Shown: one piece after another, positions 25,558 to 35,383 of the stretch
Position numbering within the stretch: the first letter of the stretch is position 1
Layout: each line of letters opens with the position of its first letter
Notes under the pieces: generated by a model
Database searches by the model: none
Seen by the model: the letters and a program-made list of their open reading frames with translations, nothing else
Told to the model about the DNA's origin: nothing
Source: Erythrobacter sp. UBA1916
GTDB lineage: Bacteria > Pseudomonadota > Alphaproteobacteria > Sphingomonadales > Sphingomonadaceae
Length of the DNA: 64,000 nucleotides
NCBI GenBank assembly: GCA_002337385.1
Contig: DDFY01000008.1
Coordinates: 220,907-284,906, forward strand
Direction: 5' to 3'
Program-made: the position numbers and the translations under genes

Positions 25558-26511
25558 ATGGGGCAGGGGTCTATGGTCTGGGCAAAAATCGGGGCAGCCT
25601 GTCTTCTGGCCTGTGTTGCCCTGGACCCGGCGCTTGCGTCGGGGGGGCTCCAGCAGAGCTTTCTCCAGCCGATGGGCCCGGTCGCCGAGGAACAATTCTC
25701 GCACCTGATACGGGTCGTCGGGATCACCATGATCGTGATCCTGCCCGTGCTGCTGGGCGTGCCCTTCATCCTCTGGCGCTATCGTTATTCCAAGCCGCGC
25801 GGCGATTACACGCCTGAATGGGAATTTTCGAAGAAGCTCGAATATGCCTTGTGGGGTGTGCCGGTGCTGGTGGTGGCGGTGCTGGCAAGCTGGCTCTGGT
25901 ATTCCACCGATAAGCTTGACCCCTATGTGCCGCTTGGCCCCGATCCGCTGCAGGTGCAGGCTATCGGCCTCGATTGGAAATGGCTGTTCATTTACCCGGA
26001 AGAAGGCATCGCGACGGTCGATGAACTGGTGGTCCCCGTCGGGCGGCCGGTGGAAATAACGCTGACGACCGATACCGTCATGCAGAGCCTGCTGATCGCG
26101 CCGCTCACCGGGCAGATTTACGCGATGCCGGGGATGACGACGAAGCTCAATTTCTCCGCCACCCGCACTGGCGAGGCCGAGGGCGAGAACACGCAGTTCA
26201 ACGGCGATGGGTTCGGCCGTCAGAAATTCACCGTGCGGGCATTGGCTCCGGCGGACTATGCATCATGGGTCGAGGGCGGCGGAGATGGCCTGACACTCGA
26301 TGAAGGCACATATGCCACGCTGCGGCAGCAGTCGGTCTTGGCAGATGCTCGCGGTGATCTGGGGCTGGACAAGCGCGCCGAACCCATCGTCATGACGCTT
26401 GGCCAGAAGGGCATTTTCGAACAGATCGTTGCGAAGTATCACGGGGCTGCGGGCCCGCGCTGGGGCGGCACCGGCCTGCCGCAAGGCAACGCCACGGGAG
26501 GCGGAGAATGA
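25558..26511 (+). CDS. cyoA: Cytochrome bo3 ubiquinol oxidase subunit II
   Basis: 317-aa subunit II. It has a signal-like N-terminus, two membrane helices (about residues 48-70 and 93-115), then a periplasmic cupredoxin domain (LDWKWLFIYPEEGIATVDEL, QIYAMPGMTT). The CuA ligands (CxxxC, His, Met) of cytochrome c oxidases are absent, which places it with quinol oxidases. gaagg lies 5 bp before ATG 25558. The stop overlaps cyoB by 4 bp. Confidence 0.93.
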   Translation: MGQGSMVWAKIGAACLLACVALDPALASGGLQQSFLQPMGPVAEEQFSHLIRVVGITMIVILPVLLGVPFILWRYRYSKPRGDYTPEWEFSKKLEYALWGVPVLVVAVLASWLWYSTDKLDPYVPLGPDPLQVQAIGLDWKWLFIYPEEGIATVDELVVPVGRPVEITLTTDTVMQSLLIAPLTGQIYAMPGMTTKLNFSATRTGEAEGENTQFNGDGFGRQKFTVRALAPADYASWVEGGGDGLTLDEGTYATLRQQSVLADARGDLGLDKRAEPIVMTLGQKGIFEQIVAKYHGAAGPRWGGTGLPQGNATGGGE

Positions 26512-28613
26512 GCGGGAACACCAGCCCGATCTTCGGCAACCTTAACTGGAACGTCACGCCCTACACCGATCTGTTGCAGCACGTGGACAGCAGCACGATC
26601 GTGGGCGCAGGTGCGGCCAGCGTGCTGGTGTTCGGAGCCATCGCCGGGGTGGCCTTGTTCACCTACATGCGCTGGTGGGGCCCGCTCTATCGCATTTGGC
26701 TGACCTCGCCCGACGCCAAGAAGATCGGCATCATGTACATCGCGCTCGCGCTCGTCATGCTGGCGCGCGGGATCATTGAAGGTTTCGTGATGCGCGCGCA
26801 TCAGGCGACTGCGCTCGGCACGCTGGCGCAGCCGGAAGCTGGCCTTGTCGCGCCCGATCACTTCTCCCAGCTGTTCAGCACGCACGGGACGATCATGATC
26901 TTCTTCGTCGCGATGCCGCTGTTGATCGGCCTTATAAACTTCGTCCTGCCGCAACAGCTGGGCGCACGCGACATGGCCTTCCCGGTGCTGAATCAGGTCA
27001 GCCTGGGGCTGACCGCAGCGGGTGCAGCCCTCATCATGATTTCGCTGCTGGTGGGCCAGTTCGGAACCGGTGGCTGGACCATGTATCCGCCCTATACCGG
27101 GATCGATTTCAGCCCCGGCGAGGGCGTCGACTACTGGCTCTGGGCGATCCTGATCTCGGGCATGGGATCGACGCTGACGGGCATGAACTTCGCCGTTACG
27201 ATCTTCAAGGAGCGCGCTCCGGGCATGCATTTCATGCGCATGCCGCTGTTCTGCTGGACCAGCCTGTGCGTCGCCATCATGCTGGTCTACGCGATGCCAG
27301 CGCTCACCGTGTCGAGCGCGATGCTGGCGCTTGATCGCTATGCCGGTTTCCACTTCTTCACCAATGCCGCTGGCGGCAACATGATGAATTATGCCAACAT
27401 CTTCTGGATGTTCGGCCATCCGGAGGTCTACATCCTGATCCTCCCGGCCTTCGGCGTGTTCTCGGAAATCAGCTCCACCTTCTCGGGCAAGCGGCTTTAC
27501 GGCTACACTTCGCTGGTGATCGCCAGCATGAGCATTGCGGTGATCAGCTTCACTGTGTGGCTGCACCACTTCTTCACCATGGGCCAAAGTGCGGGCGTGA
27601 ACATCGCCTTCGGCATCGCCACGATGATCATCGGCATCCCGACCGGCGTGAAGATCTACGACTGGATGGCGACCATGTGGCGCGGCAGGGTGCGGATCAC
27701 TACGCCGATCGTCTATCTGACCGGCTTCTTCCTGCTGTTCGTTATCGGCGGGCTGTCGGGTATCATCCTCGCCAATCCTTCGATCGACTATCAGGTCCAC
27801 AACTCGACCTTCCTTGTCGCGCACTTCCACAATGTGATCATTCCCGGCGTGCTTTACGGCATGCTGGCGGGCATCCATTACTGGTTCCCCAAGGCCTTCG
27901 GCTTCCGCCTCAGTGAGACATGGGGGCGGCGCACTGCCTACCTGTTCGTCGGCGGTTTCATCTTCACGTTCATGCCGCTTTACGTGCTGGGCATGATGGG
28001 CTTCCCGCGCCGCTCGCCCACGTTCCAGAATCCCGAGTTTCTGCCCTGGATGTATGTTGCGGCGTTTGGCGGCGTGCTGATGATGTGCGCGCTTGCCAGC
28101 CTCATGTGGACCTTCTGGACCAGCTATCGCAACCGCACGGCTCTGGCGGTGCCCGGCGGTGATCCGTGGAACGGGTCAACGCTCGAATGGTCGTCGCCTG
28201 CGCCGGTGCCCGAATGGACATTCCCGCAAATTCCGCAGATTCAGGCGCGCGGTGACTGGGGCGAGGCGAAGCGGGCGGGTGACCCATGGAAAGGTCCCGA
28301 ACGCTACACCGATATCGAAATGCCGGCGAACACGGCGCACGGGCTACTGATTGCGGGCGCTGCTTTCGCGCTCGGCTTTGCGATGGTGTGGCATATCTGG
28401 TGGCTCGCGATTTTGAGCTTCCTTGCCATTCCCGGCATGATCGCGCTGCGAGGAATGCGCGTGATCACGCCCAAGATCATTCCGGCCGCGGAAGTCGAGG
28501 AAGCCGATCGCCGGTTCCGCCAGCAGGTGGCAAGCCTTGCCTCGGCAACCCGCGCCGATGAAGAGACCGAGCGCAATCGCGGCGTGCCTGACCTTTCGGA
28601 GTTCGCAGGATGA
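26508..28613 (+). CDS. cyoB: Cytochrome bo3 ubiquinol oxidase subunit I
   Basis: Catalytic heme-copper subunit, 701 aa. It reduces O2 to water and pumps protons. Conserved pieces include the heme-b His region (STHGTIMIFF), the Cu-B/cross-link segment WMFGHPEVYILILPAFG, the HHFF CuB histidines and VAHFHNVI heme-o/b ligands. ATGA overlaps on both sides (cyoA, cyoC) indicate tight coupling. Slightly longer than E. coli CyoB (663) through C-terminal sequence. Confidence 0.96.
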   Translation: MSGNTSPIFGNLNWNVTPYTDLLQHVDSSTIVGAGAASVLVFGAIAGVALFTYMRWWGPLYRIWLTSPDAKKIGIMYIALALVMLARGIIEGFVMRAHQATALGTLAQPEAGLVAPDHFSQLFSTHGTIMIFFVAMPLLIGLINFVLPQQLGARDMAFPVLNQVSLGLTAAGAALIMISLLVGQFGTGGWTMYPPYTGIDFSPGEGVDYWLWAILISGMGSTLTGMNFAVTIFKERAPGMHFMRMPLFCWTSLCVAIMLVYAMPALTVSSAMLALDRYAGFHFFTNAAGGNMMNYANIFWMFGHPEVYILILPAFGVFSEISSTFSGKRLYGYTSLVIASMSIAVISFTVWLHHFFTMGQSAGVNIAFGIATMIIGIPTGVKIYDWMATMWRGRVRITTPIVYLTGFFLLFVIGGLSGIILANPSIDYQVHNSTFLVAHFHNVIIPGVLYGMLAGIHYWFPKAFGFRLSETWGRRTAYLFVGGFIFTFMPLYVLGMMGFPRRSPTFQNPEFLPWMYVAAFGGVLMMCALASLMWTFWTSYRNRTALAVPGGDPWNGSTLEWSSPAPVPEWTFPQIPQIQARGDWGEAKRAGDPWKGPERYTDIEMPANTAHGLLIAGAAFALGFAMVWHIWWLAILSFLAIPGMIALRGMRVITPKIIPAAEVEEADRRFRQQVASLASATRADEETERNRGVPDLSEFAG

Positions 28614-29236
28614 GCGAGAAAAGCCTCTATCCCGGCCTGAACCTCGGCGGAACGCACGGAAAGGCGCACGAAAAGGCCGAATCCACCGTGTTCGGTTTCT
28701 GGGTGTTCCTGATGAGCGACCTCATCATTTTCGGCATCCTGTTCGCGTCCTACGCTTCCTATCTCAATCCCATGGGGATGGCCGGTGGGCCGGGGCCGAA
28801 CGACCTGTTCGACATCACAAGCGTCGCGATCCAGACCGCGTTTCTCCTCTTCGGCGGCATTGCCTATGCCGGCGTTTCGCTGGGGCTGAAATACGAGCAT
28901 GGCCGCGCGAAGCTGATCGGCTGGTTGCTCGTGTGTGCGGTGCTCGGCGCGGGCTTCCTGTTCTTCGAGGTGAAGGACTTCATCACCCAGGCGGGCGAGG
29001 GCGGCACACCGCAGGTAAGCGGCTGGCTCAGTTCCTATTGGGCGCTGGTGGGCCTGCACGGGTTCCACGTCTTTTCCGGCATCCTGTGGATCCTCGCGAT
29101 GATCGGTCAGATCGCCACGCGCGGTGTCGACGATGCGGTGAAGATTCGTCTGTCGATGCTGGGCGTGTTCTGGCATTTCCTCGACCTCATCTGGGTCGGG
29201 ATCTTTTCCTTCGTTTTCCTGGTGCCGCTCGCATGA
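28610..29236 (+). CDS. cyoC: Cytochrome bo3 ubiquinol oxidase subunit III
   Basis: 208-aa subunit III with five membrane helices. The family segment ESTVFGFWVFLMSDLIIF and the GLHGFHVFSGILW motif are clear. It stabilises the subunit I/II core. Overlaps cyoB and cyoD by 4 bp each. Confidence 0.95.
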   Translation: MSEKSLYPGLNLGGTHGKAHEKAESTVFGFWVFLMSDLIIFGILFASYASYLNPMGMAGGPGPNDLFDITSVAIQTAFLLFGGIAYAGVSLGLKYEHGRAKLIGWLLVCAVLGAGFLFFEVKDFITQAGEGGTPQVSGWLSSYWALVGLHGFHVFSGILWILAMIGQIATRGVDDAVKIRLSMLGVFWHFLDLIWVGIFSFVFLVPLA

Positions 29237-29616
29237 TCAAACCCAACACCGGAGAGCTCGATCCGCAGGAAAGCGCGGCCAGCGAGATCAAGAGCTATAC
29301 CACGGGCTTTATCGCCAGCCTGCTGCTGACCGTGGGCGGCTTTGCTGCCGCGCTGTCTGATCTGCCGACGACCTGGAAGGTTGTCCTCATCTGTGTGGCG
29401 GCGCTGCTGCAGATCATCACGCACATGCGCAATTTCCTCCATCTCAGCTTCTCCGGCGGGCAGTCGCGCGAAGACCTTCTGCTGGTGCTGTTCTCGGCCA
29501 TCCTGCTGACGATCATGGCGGGCGGCACCTGGTACATCATGTCCGACCTCAGCGGCCGCATGCATCAGACAATGGATAGCGTTGCGTCTGCTCAGTCCCA
29601 ACCGCATTCGAGGTAG
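29233..29616 (+). CDS. cyoD: Cytochrome bo3 ubiquinol oxidase subunit IV
   Basis: 127 aa with three membrane helices; contains ITHMRNFLHLSF, close to the QxxVHxxFFLH motif of CyoD/CoxD. ATG 29233 overlaps the cyoC stop. Its last 25 bp overlap the end of the M20 gene on the opposite strand, a tail-to-tail overlap. No cyoE (heme O synthase) follows here, so that gene must be elsewhere. Confidence 0.92.
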   Translation: MIKPNTGELDPQESAASEIKSYTTGFIASLLLTVGGFAAALSDLPTTWKVVLICVAALLQIITHMRNFLHLSFSGGQSREDLLLVLFSAILLTIMAGGTWYIMSDLSGRMHQTMDSVASAQSQPHSR

Positions 29617-30788
29617 CGCAGCGCAAAGCCTGCCATCAACGCCGCGCCTTTCGGTAGCACGCTTTCGTCGACGATCATCCGGCTCGAATGGAGGCCGCAG
29701 CAGCCCTGCCAGTCGCTGCCCTCGGCTGCCACGCCGAGGAAAAACATCGCGCCCGGTATCTTTTGCAGCACATAGGAGAAGTCCTCCGCTCCCATGGTCG
29801 GGTGGCTGCGTTCTTCCCAGCTTTGCGCGCCGCCCAGTTCGGTCGCGACCTGTTCGCCCAGGCGCGCGGCGCGCGGGTCGTTCACCGTTACCGGGAAGCC
29901 CTCGATAATGCGCACCGTGGCCGTGCAGCCGTGGGCCAGTGCGACATGTTCGGCAAGATGCGCCACCGCTGCATGAAGCTCGGCGCGTCGCTCCGGCGAG
30001 AGGGTGCGCATGGTGCCGAGGAGCTGCGCCTCATCCGGGATCACGTTGTGCGCTGAGCCTGCCTCGATCTTGGCAATAGTGACCACGGTTGCTTCGCCAG
30101 CGTTGAAGCGGCGGGTCACCATCGTCTGCAAGGCGAGCACGATCTCGGCCGCGACCGGAACGGGGTCGATCGCATCGTGCGGCATCGAGGCATGGCCGCC
30201 CTTGCCCGAAACGGTGATTTCGAGCTGGTCGGCTGAAGCCAGCATCGGGCCGGCGCGGCCGATCAGCACGCCGTGCGGCGCATTGGGCCAGACGTGCAGC
30301 GCAAAGGCCGCCTCGGGCAGCGGATCGAGCAGGCCATCTTCGAGCATGTGGCGCGCGCCGTGGAACCCCTCTTCGCCCGGCTGGAACATGAAGCGGACCT
30401 CGCCCGCCAGTTCGTCCTGGCGCTTGGCCAGGAGCCGGGCCGCGCCTGCGAGCATGGCGGTGTGCGCATCGTGGCCGCAGGCGTGCATCCGGCCAGCGGC
30501 CTGCGACGCGAAGGGCAGGCCGGTCTGTTCGTCCATCGGCAGCGCATCCATGTCGCCCCGCAGCAACACACTGCGCCCCTCGCGCCCGCCCTTGAGCACG
30601 GCCACTGCACCGGTGCACGAGGTGCCGTCGCGCCATTCGAGCGGCAGGTCAGCCAGATCAGCCTTCACCTTGGCGAGCGTGAGCGGGGTTTCGAGCCCCA
30701 GCTCCGGTTCGGTATGGATGGCGCGCCGCAGGGTAACGATGCGGTCGCGCAGGGCTGTGGCATTGTCCATCAGGGTGTCTGTGAGCAT
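29592..30788 (-). CDS. M20-family amidohydrolase (hippurate hydrolase/N-acyl amino-acid deacylase-like)
   Basis: 398-aa zinc amidohydrolase. Metal-site motifs in order: DMDALPM, CGHDAHTAMLAG, GEEGFHGARHMLEDG and the C-terminal MGAEDFSYVLQKIPGAMFFLG. The inserted dimerisation domain carries KGGHASMPHDAIDP. The pattern is the AmhX/HipO/IAA-amino-acid hydrolase group that cleaves N-acyl amino acids. The natural substrate cannot be read. Divergent from rpe (185 bp spacer). Confidence 0.9.
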   Translation of the reverse strand: MLTDTLMDNATALRDRIVTLRRAIHTEPELGLETPLTLAKVKADLADLPLEWRDGTSCTGAVAVLKGGREGRSVLLRGDMDALPMDEQTGLPFASQAAGRMHACGHDAHTAMLAGAARLLAKRQDELAGEVRFMFQPGEEGFHGARHMLEDGLLDPLPEAAFALHVWPNAPHGVLIGRAGPMLASADQLEITVSGKGGHASMPHDAIDPVPVAAEIVLALQTMVTRRFNAGEATVVTIAKIEAGSAHNVIPDEAQLLGTMRTLSPERRAELHAAVAHLAEHVALAHGCTATVRIIEGFPVTVNDPRAARLGEQVATELGGAQSWEERSHPTMGAEDFSYVLQKIPGAMFFLGVAAEGSDWQGCCGLHSSRMIVDESVLPKGAALMAGFALRYLECGWD

Positions 30789-30973
30789 GGTCGGGCTTTC
30801 GATTGGGGCAGGCGATTGTGCCTCTGTTAGCCATTAGAGCGCAACTGGCCGAGACGGGCAAATTCTGCTCCACGAGGCACAGAGCCTCCAAAATGGACCA
30901 AAGTGTTCGTGGATAAGAAATTGTCCTGAGCTTGTAGGGCGAATCACAGAGCTATAACGCTCTACGGCAATCC

Positions 30974-31639
30974 ATGCGCGATGTGCTTATCTCTCCTTCG
31001 ATCCTTTCAGCCGATTTTTCCCGGCTCGGGGAAGAGGTGCGCGCAATCGACGCGGCCGGCGCGGACTGGATCCATGTCGACGTGATGGACGGCCACTATG
31101 TGCCCAACCTCACGATCGGGCCTGCCGTGGTCAAAGCCCTGCGCCCGCACACGCAGAAAACCTTCGATGTGCACCTGATGGTCTCGCCGGTGGATCTGTG
31201 GATCGATCAGTTTGCCGAGGCCGGGGCTGATATCATCACTGTCCATCCCGAGGCGGGCCCGCATGTTCACCGCAGCGTGCAGGCGATCAAGGGCGCCGGG
31301 TGCAAGGCGGGTCTGGCGCTCAATCCCGGCACGCCGGCCAAGTTGCTCGACTATCTCTACGAAGAGATTGATCTCGTTCTGGTGATGAGCGTGAACCCCG
31401 GTTTTGGCGGGCAGAGTTTCATCTCCAGCCAGCTGCGCAAGATCGAGGCGATCCGGCAGACCATCGACAAGCGCGGCCTCGACGTGCTGGTCGAGGTCGA
31501 TGGCGGGGTCAATGCGGAGACTGCACGCCAGTGCGCTGATGCCGGGGCCGATGTGCTGGTGGCCGGATCAGCGACGTTCAAGGGCGGGCCCGCGCAATAT
31601 GCCGCCAACATTCTTGCGCTGAGGGGAGAATCAGCGTGA
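30974..31639 (+). CDS. rpe: Ribulose-phosphate 3-epimerase
   Basis: 221-aa TIM barrel, interconverting ribulose-5-P and xylulose-5-P in the pentose phosphate pathway. Motifs: ISPSILSADFSRLGEE, HVDVMDGHYVPN, MSVNPGFGGQSF and EVDGGVN. Length is standard. The stop overlaps the next gene by 4 bp (GTGA). Confidence 0.96.
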   Translation: MRDVLISPSILSADFSRLGEEVRAIDAAGADWIHVDVMDGHYVPNLTIGPAVVKALRPHTQKTFDVHLMVSPVDLWIDQFAEAGADIITVHPEAGPHVHRSVQAIKGAGCKAGLALNPGTPAKLLDYLYEEIDLVLVMSVNPGFGGQSFISSQLRKIEAIRQTIDKRGLDVLVEVDGGVNAETARQCADAGADVLVAGSATFKGGPAQYAANILALRGESA

Positions 31640-33513
31640 ATGCAGAGCCTGCCGAACTCAAGTCCCGCCGCGCCAGCGCCAAGGACGGGCAGGCCGAGGA
31701 AAAGCAAGCGTCCAACGGGAAGGACGCTGCGCGCGCCATTCCGTTGCGCGACGCGGGGAGCGAGCCACTGGTGAGCAGCGAAGAGCCTGATCCCAAGCCC
31801 GTGCCGCAACGGTCGCTGGTTGTTACCGACATTACCCCGCCCGCAATCACCGCGGGCGAGCGATTAATGCGGATGGCCTACCGGTTCGGCATGTCGGGGC
31901 CGACCATCCTTTCGCCTTTCCGCAAGCCGGGCAAGCCGCGCCTGCTGGCCACGGTCGAATGCCCGCTCGATGGCGACCGGGTCGCGGGCATGGCGCTCAG
32001 GGCCGGGCACTTTCTCGTCTATGGGGTGAAGGCGCCGATTGCGCAGATCGACTTTTCGCCCGTTGCCAAGCTGACCCCGCCGTTTGAGCGGACCGTGCAC
32101 GGTTTCTCGTGGCTGCGCGATCTGGAAAGCTGCGGCGCGCGGGCGCAATGCGCGCCGGTGGCCGAGCGGGTGCTGGCCGCCTGGCTCGATGCCAATGGGC
32201 AGCCGGGCAAGGGCGCGGCCTGGAAGGTCGAGAACGCTGGGCTGCGGTTACTCGCCTGGCTCGTCCATGCGCCGTTGGTGATGAGCGGGCAGGACAAGGC
32301 CCTGCGCAATCGCACGCTCGAAGCCTGCGAGGAAACCGCGCGCTGGCTCGACCGTCATGTTGGCCGCGCTGATGACCGGCTGGGCGAAGTCGCGGGCTGG
32401 TGCGCCATCACGGCGGCGGGGCTGCTGCTGCCCGATGGCAAGCCGCGTCGGCTGTTCGGCGAGGCGGGCCTTGTGCGTGCGCTTGGCGAGATGGTGGGTG
32501 ACGATGGCGGGGTGCTGTCGCGCAGCCCGCTGGCGCAGATGCAGGCCATTGCCATGCTGGTTGATCTGCGGGCCTGTTATCGCGCCACGCGGCGTGATCC
32601 GCCCTCGGCGATTGAGGCGATGCTGGCCATGCTGGTGCCGCCGCTGCTGGCACTGATGCATTCGGACGGGGGCCTCGGCAGTTGGCAAGGCGCGCCCGCT
32701 GTCTCGGCGGAGCGGCTGGCCGCGCTCGTGGCCGCCAGCGGCGTGCGCACCCGGCCGCTGCGCGAGGTGCGCGGCTGGGGCTATCAGCGTGTCTTTGCCA
32801 AGCCCGCCACGCTCCAGCTTGACGCTTCGCCGCCGCCGCTTGCCAAGCATGCGCGCAGCGGCTGCGCTTCCACGCTGGCCTTCGAATACTCCTATGGAGC
32901 CCATCGCCTGATCGTGAACTGCGGCGGTGCGGGGATTGCTGGCGGACAGGTGCCGGTCCGGATCGAGCAGGGGCTGCGCGCCACGGCCGCGCACTCGACG
33001 ATGGTGCTGGGCGATGCCAACTCCACTGCGGTGCTGATCAACGGCAAGCTCGGCGGCGGGGTCAACGAAGTCGAGATCGACCGGCGCACGATTGAGCTGG
33101 AATATGGCACGGCAACTCGGCTTGAGGCCAGCCACGATGGCTATTCCGCGCGCTTCGGGCTGCTGCACCGGCGCATCCTGACGCTGCGTGAAGACGGCTC
33201 GGAACTGCGCGGTGAGGATCTGCTGGTGCCCGCCGGAAGGCGCGGAAAGCGCGGAAAAGTGCCGTTCGCGATCCGCTTTCACCTCGGGCCTCAAGTTGAG
33301 TTGAGGGCGGCGAGCAACGACCGTAGCGCCGGGTTGGTGTTGCCTGATGGCAGCTATTGGCAGTTTGTCAGCGCCGATGCCGAGATCGAGGTCGATGAAA
33401 GCCTCTGGGTCGATGGCATGGGGCACCTTCATCCTGTACAGCAGCTGGTGATTCAGGGATTCGCCTCGCGCGGCGGCGGCCACTTTGCGTGGCTGCTGAA
33501 GAAAATGGGATAG
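31636..33513 (+). CDS. Heparinase II/III-family protein
   Basis: 625 aa. Disordered charged N-terminus (about 65 residues), an alpha/alpha toroid in the middle and a C-terminal beta-sandwich of the heparinase II/III-like type (AHSTMVLGDANST around the catalytic-site region, then ASHDGYSARFGLLHRR). Members of this alphaproteobacterial group follow rpe and precede purH and have no established substrate; a uronic-acid lyase or cell-envelope role is conceivable. It starts at GTG 31636 overlapping rpe. No signal peptide is visible, odd for a secreted lyase. Confidence 0.85.
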   Translation: MNAEPAELKSRRASAKDGQAEEKQASNGKDAARAIPLRDAGSEPLVSSEEPDPKPVPQRSLVVTDITPPAITAGERLMRMAYRFGMSGPTILSPFRKPGKPRLLATVECPLDGDRVAGMALRAGHFLVYGVKAPIAQIDFSPVAKLTPPFERTVHGFSWLRDLESCGARAQCAPVAERVLAAWLDANGQPGKGAAWKVENAGLRLLAWLVHAPLVMSGQDKALRNRTLEACEETARWLDRHVGRADDRLGEVAGWCAITAAGLLLPDGKPRRLFGEAGLVRALGEMVGDDGGVLSRSPLAQMQAIAMLVDLRACYRATRRDPPSAIEAMLAMLVPPLLALMHSDGGLGSWQGAPAVSAERLAALVAASGVRTRPLREVRGWGYQRVFAKPATLQLDASPPPLAKHARSGCASTLAFEYSYGAHRLIVNCGGAGIAGGQVPVRIEQGLRATAAHSTMVLGDANSTAVLINGKLGGGVNEVEIDRRTIELEYGTATRLEASHDGYSARFGLLHRRILTLREDGSELRGEDLLVPAGRRGKRGKVPFAIRFHLGPQVELRAASNDRSAGLVLPDGSYWQFVSADAEIEVDESLWVDGMGHLHPVQQLVIQGFASRGGGHFAWLLKKMG

Positions 33514-33520
33514 CTTTTAC

Positions 33521-35143
33521 ATGACCGATGTTGCGATCAAACGGGCACTCCTCTCGGTGTCCGACAAGGAAGGCGTGGTTGATCTCGCGCGCAGCCTTTC
33601 AGACAAGGGTGTGGAGCTGGTTTCGACCGGCGGCACGGCCAAGGCGATCCGCGACGCGGGGCTGCCGGTGAAGGACATCTCCGAGCTGACCGGCTTTCCC
33701 GAAATGATGGATGGCCGCGTGAAGACGCTGCACCCGGTGGTCCACGGCGGGCTGCTGGCCGTGCGCGACAATGCCGAGCATGTCGCCGCAATGGAAGCGC
33801 ATGGGATCGGCGCGATCGACCTGCTGGTGGTCAACCTCTACCCGTTCGAGCAAACCGTTGCCCGCGGCGGCACGCGCGAGGAGATCGTCGAGAACATCGA
33901 CATCGGCGGCCCGGCCATGGTGCGCAGCTCGGCCAAGAACCACGACTTCGTCACCATCGTCACCGATCCGGCTGACTATCCTGAACTGCTTGCCGAGCTG
34001 GGAACGCTGGACGGCAAGACCAGCCTCGCCTTCCGCACGCGCATGGCGGGCAAGGCCTATGCCCGCACGGCGGCTTACGATTCGGCGATTTCGACCTGGT
34101 TCGCGCAGGGCGATGCCTACACCAACCCGCTCGGCCCCGAGGCGCTGAAGGCGACGCCCTTCCCTGAGAGCATGACGCTCGCCTTCGCCAAGCAGGACGA
34201 GCTGCGCTATGGCGAAAACCCGCACCAGAGCGCGGCGGTCTATGTCCCGCGCGGGCCTTCGACCAAGGGCATTCCGCAGGCGCGGCAGGTGCAGGGCAAG
34301 GAACTGTCCTACAACAATTTCAACGACGCCGATGCCGCGCTCGAACTGGTGAGCGAATTTGCTGGCGGTGATCCGGCCATCGCGATCATCAAGCATGCCA
34401 ACCCCTGCGGCGTGGCGCAGGCGTCGAGCCTGCTTGAAGCTTGGCAGGCGGCGCTCGCTTGCGACAGCGTTTCGGCCTTCGGCGGTATCGTTGCCTGCAA
34501 CCAGCCGCTCGATGGCGCGACCGCTACCGCGATCTGCGAGATCTTCACCGAGGTGGTGATCGCTCCGGGTGCTGACGAGGCGGCTCTGGCAGCCTTCTCG
34601 GCCAAGAAGAACCTGCGCCTCCTGCTGCTCGACGAGCTTCCGCAGGCCAATCGCCCCGGCATGCAGATGAAGACCATCGCCGGCGGCATGTTGCTGCAGT
34701 CGCGCGACAATGGCGACATCGGGCTTGATGACCTCAAGGTCGTCACCAAGCGCCAGCCTACGGCGCAAGAGCTGGCCGACAGCCTGTTCGCCTGGAAGGT
34801 GGCCAAACATGTGAAGTCGAACGCCATCATCTTCGCGAAGGATGGCGCAACGGCAGGCATCGGGGCGGGGCAGATGAACCGCCGCGATTCGGGCCGCATC
34901 GCCAATGTCCGCGCCAAGGAAGCAGCAGAGATCGCCGGTTGGAGCCAGTCGCGCACCACGGGCAGCGCCATGGCGTCAGACGCGTTCCTGCCCTTTGCTG
35001 ACGGGATCGAGGTCGCGCTCGAAGCGGGTGCAAGCGTGGTGATCCAGCCCGGCGGCGCGATGCGCGACGAGGAAGTGATTGCGGCAGCCGACGCGGCGGG
35101 TCTTGCCATGGTGTTCACCGGGATGCGCCACTTCCGCCATTGA
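33521..35143 (+). CDS. purH: Bifunctional AICAR formyltransferase/IMP cyclohydrolase
   Basis: 540 aa. N-terminal MGS-like IMP cyclohydrolase domain (residues 1-195; STGGTAKAIRDAGL, DGRVKTLHP, IDLLVVNLYPF) and C-terminal AICAR transformylase (RYGENPHQSA, the KHANPCG catalytic loop, SDAFLPFADGIE). It carries out the last two steps of purine synthesis. It follows the heparinase-like gene by 7 bp. Confidence 0.97.
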   Translation: MTDVAIKRALLSVSDKEGVVDLARSLSDKGVELVSTGGTAKAIRDAGLPVKDISELTGFPEMMDGRVKTLHPVVHGGLLAVRDNAEHVAAMEAHGIGAIDLLVVNLYPFEQTVARGGTREEIVENIDIGGPAMVRSSAKNHDFVTIVTDPADYPELLAELGTLDGKTSLAFRTRMAGKAYARTAAYDSAISTWFAQGDAYTNPLGPEALKATPFPESMTLAFAKQDELRYGENPHQSAAVYVPRGPSTKGIPQARQVQGKELSYNNFNDADAALELVSEFAGGDPAIAIIKHANPCGVAQASSLLEAWQAALACDSVSAFGGIVACNQPLDGATATAICEIFTEVVIAPGADEAALAAFSAKKNLRLLLLDELPQANRPGMQMKTIAGGMLLQSRDNGDIGLDDLKVVTKRQPTAQELADSLFAWKVAKHVKSNAIIFAKDGATAGIGAGQMNRRDSGRIANVRAKEAAEIAGWSQSRTTGSAMASDAFLPFADGIEVALEAGASVVIQPGGAMRDEEVIAAADAAGLAMVFTGMRHFRH

Positions 35144-35162
35144 GGCGCGCGAGGATGTGCAG

Positions 35163-35212
35163 TGCGGTGAAGCGCCTTGCCGGTACGACGAAAACCGGCG
35201 CGCTTCACCGCA
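35163..35212 (+). terminator. Extended hairpin downstream of purH
   Basis: Perfect 13-bp outer arms tgcggtgaagcgc / gcgcttcaccgca (35,163-35,175 with 35,200-35,212) continue after a 3-nt bulge into a 6-bp inner stem gccggt/accggc closed by a 9-nt loop. There is no T run, so Rho-independent termination is doubtful; it may stabilise mRNA ends. Confidence 0.45.
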
Positions 35213-35278
35213 TGTCAAGTTTGCAGGGCTTACATCAAGGGCAACGATTGAACGCAACTTGACCCCACGGACTGACCA

Positions 35279-35383
35279 ATGGCCCTCTTCTCATCGGAAC
35301 TCTATCGCAGCTTCTTTGTCGGCTTCGGCATTACTGCTATTGTGCTGGGAGCGCATATATTGCCGCTGCTTGGAGGAGCCTGA
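35279..35383 (+). CDS. 34-residue single-helix membrane peptide
   Basis: A short frame (MALFSSELYRSFFVGFGITA..., ending LLGGA) that is almost one membrane helix with a short polar N-terminus. Its TGA overlaps the msrA ATG by one base (TGATG), and the msrA ribosome site ggagga lies inside its last codons, so msrA translation would be coupled. Its own ribosome site is weak. I do not recognise a family; the tight coupling is the reason for calling it. Confidence 0.5.
   Translation: MALFSSELYRSFFVGFGITAIVLGAHILPLLGGA

Noticed and set aside
35163..35212. Riboswitch for purH or msrA
   Set aside because: A simple hairpin without a known aptamer core; called only as a structured terminator-like element.
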